This document shows positions 63,835 to 64,000 of a DNA stretch of 64,000 bases, one piece after another; within the stretch, counting starts at the first letter, position 1, and every line of letters begins with the position of its first letter. The stretch is from Deltaproteobacteria bacterium (lineage in GTDB: Bacteria; Desulfobacterota; Syntrophorhabdia; Syntrophorhabdales; Syntrophorhabdaceae). The notes beneath the pieces were generated by a model, which saw only the letters and a list, made by a program, of their open reading frames with translations, was not told the DNA's origin and ran no database searches. The DNA lies in the NCBI GenBank assembly GCA_022711595.1, contig JAKLET010000015.1:1-64000 (forward strand). The letters run 5' to 3'. The position numbers and the translations under genes were made by a program.

Positions 63835-64000
63835 GTTCAAAAATACTTCCGCGGCATCGGCCCCTTCCGGTGTCATCAAAGACCTTGCGGCCTGACCGGA
63901 AATCCACTGTCATGCGTATTACAACACGAAGGCGGAGGAGGAATATCAGCTATTCCAATATTTACAGTAATGGAATGAAGAGGTGGCAATGTCAAAAAGC

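Noticed and set aside
63989..64000. Possible start of a plus-strand gene at the window edge
   Set aside because: GAGG lies five bases before ATG 63989, but only four codons are visible, so a gene cannot be supported.

Overview
The window looks like chromosomal DNA of a Gram-negative, probably strictly anaerobic bacterium of the Desulfobacterota (former Deltaproteobacteria; a syntroph such as Syntrophorhabdales would fit). This is inferred from gene content: a tungstate ABC transporter with two binding proteins, a 2-oxoacid:acceptor oxidoreductase gamma subunit, an acyl-CoA dehydrogenase, a glycolate/lactate oxidase-type flavoprotein, RlpA and an autotransporter (an outer membrane), and many PAS/HD-GYP signalling proteins. 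No rRNA or tRNA gene was recognised.

Layout. 0-15.3 kb: dodecin tail, RlpA lipoprotein, an exported coiled-coil protein, primary sigma factor RpoD, a methyltransferase followed by an integron-type attC site, a pseudouridine synthase, a four-gene sensory operon (periplasmic-binding histidine kinase, receiver, receiver-PAS-HD-GYP, PAS-HD-GYP), an acyl-CoA dehydrogenase with a palindromic operator, two adjacent toxin-antitoxin pairs and a prophage remnant. 15.3-24.6 kb: a more A+T-rich accessory island with features of antiviral defence: a TIR-like-domain protein, a divergent Sll1717-type P-loop ATPase, a decayed nuclease gene, and a NACHT-type ATPase ending in pentapeptide repeats. 25-30 kb: an unrecognised gene and a three-gene operon of a 172-aa protein, a SPASM radical SAM protein and a B12-binding radical SAM protein, which looks like an undescribed peptide or protein modification system. 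30-38 kb: a small membrane protein whose end is supplied by an inverted-repeat element, a Fic remnant, a large autotransporter, and a secreted TPR-CHAT (caspase-like) protein.

38-46 kb: a Phd/PIN toxin-antitoxin pair with an apparently leaderless promoter, then a compact cluster resembling a reduced Dot/Icm (I-type) type IV secretion system: DotB-, DotP/IcmD-, DotC-, DotH-, DotI-, DotE- and DotL-like proteins plus unassigned membrane proteins. 46-60 kb: mostly housekeeping and metabolism: a PAS-GGDEF-HD-GYP protein, a GlcD-like oxidase, an M24 peptidase, ProS, the tungstate operon, adenine deaminase, an orphan PorG and CysS. 60-64 kb: a plasmid- or ICE-like segment with a ParB-domain protein and a three-gene operon containing a winged-helix protein.

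The accessory cargo (attC cassette, toxin-antitoxin pairs, phage debris, defence genes, radical SAM operon, T4SS) sits in blocks between conserved genes, so this locus has taken repeated insertions. Several genes are visibly broken (nuclease, Fic, a small exported protein, phage genes). Assignments rest on motif recognition by eye; no database search was run.
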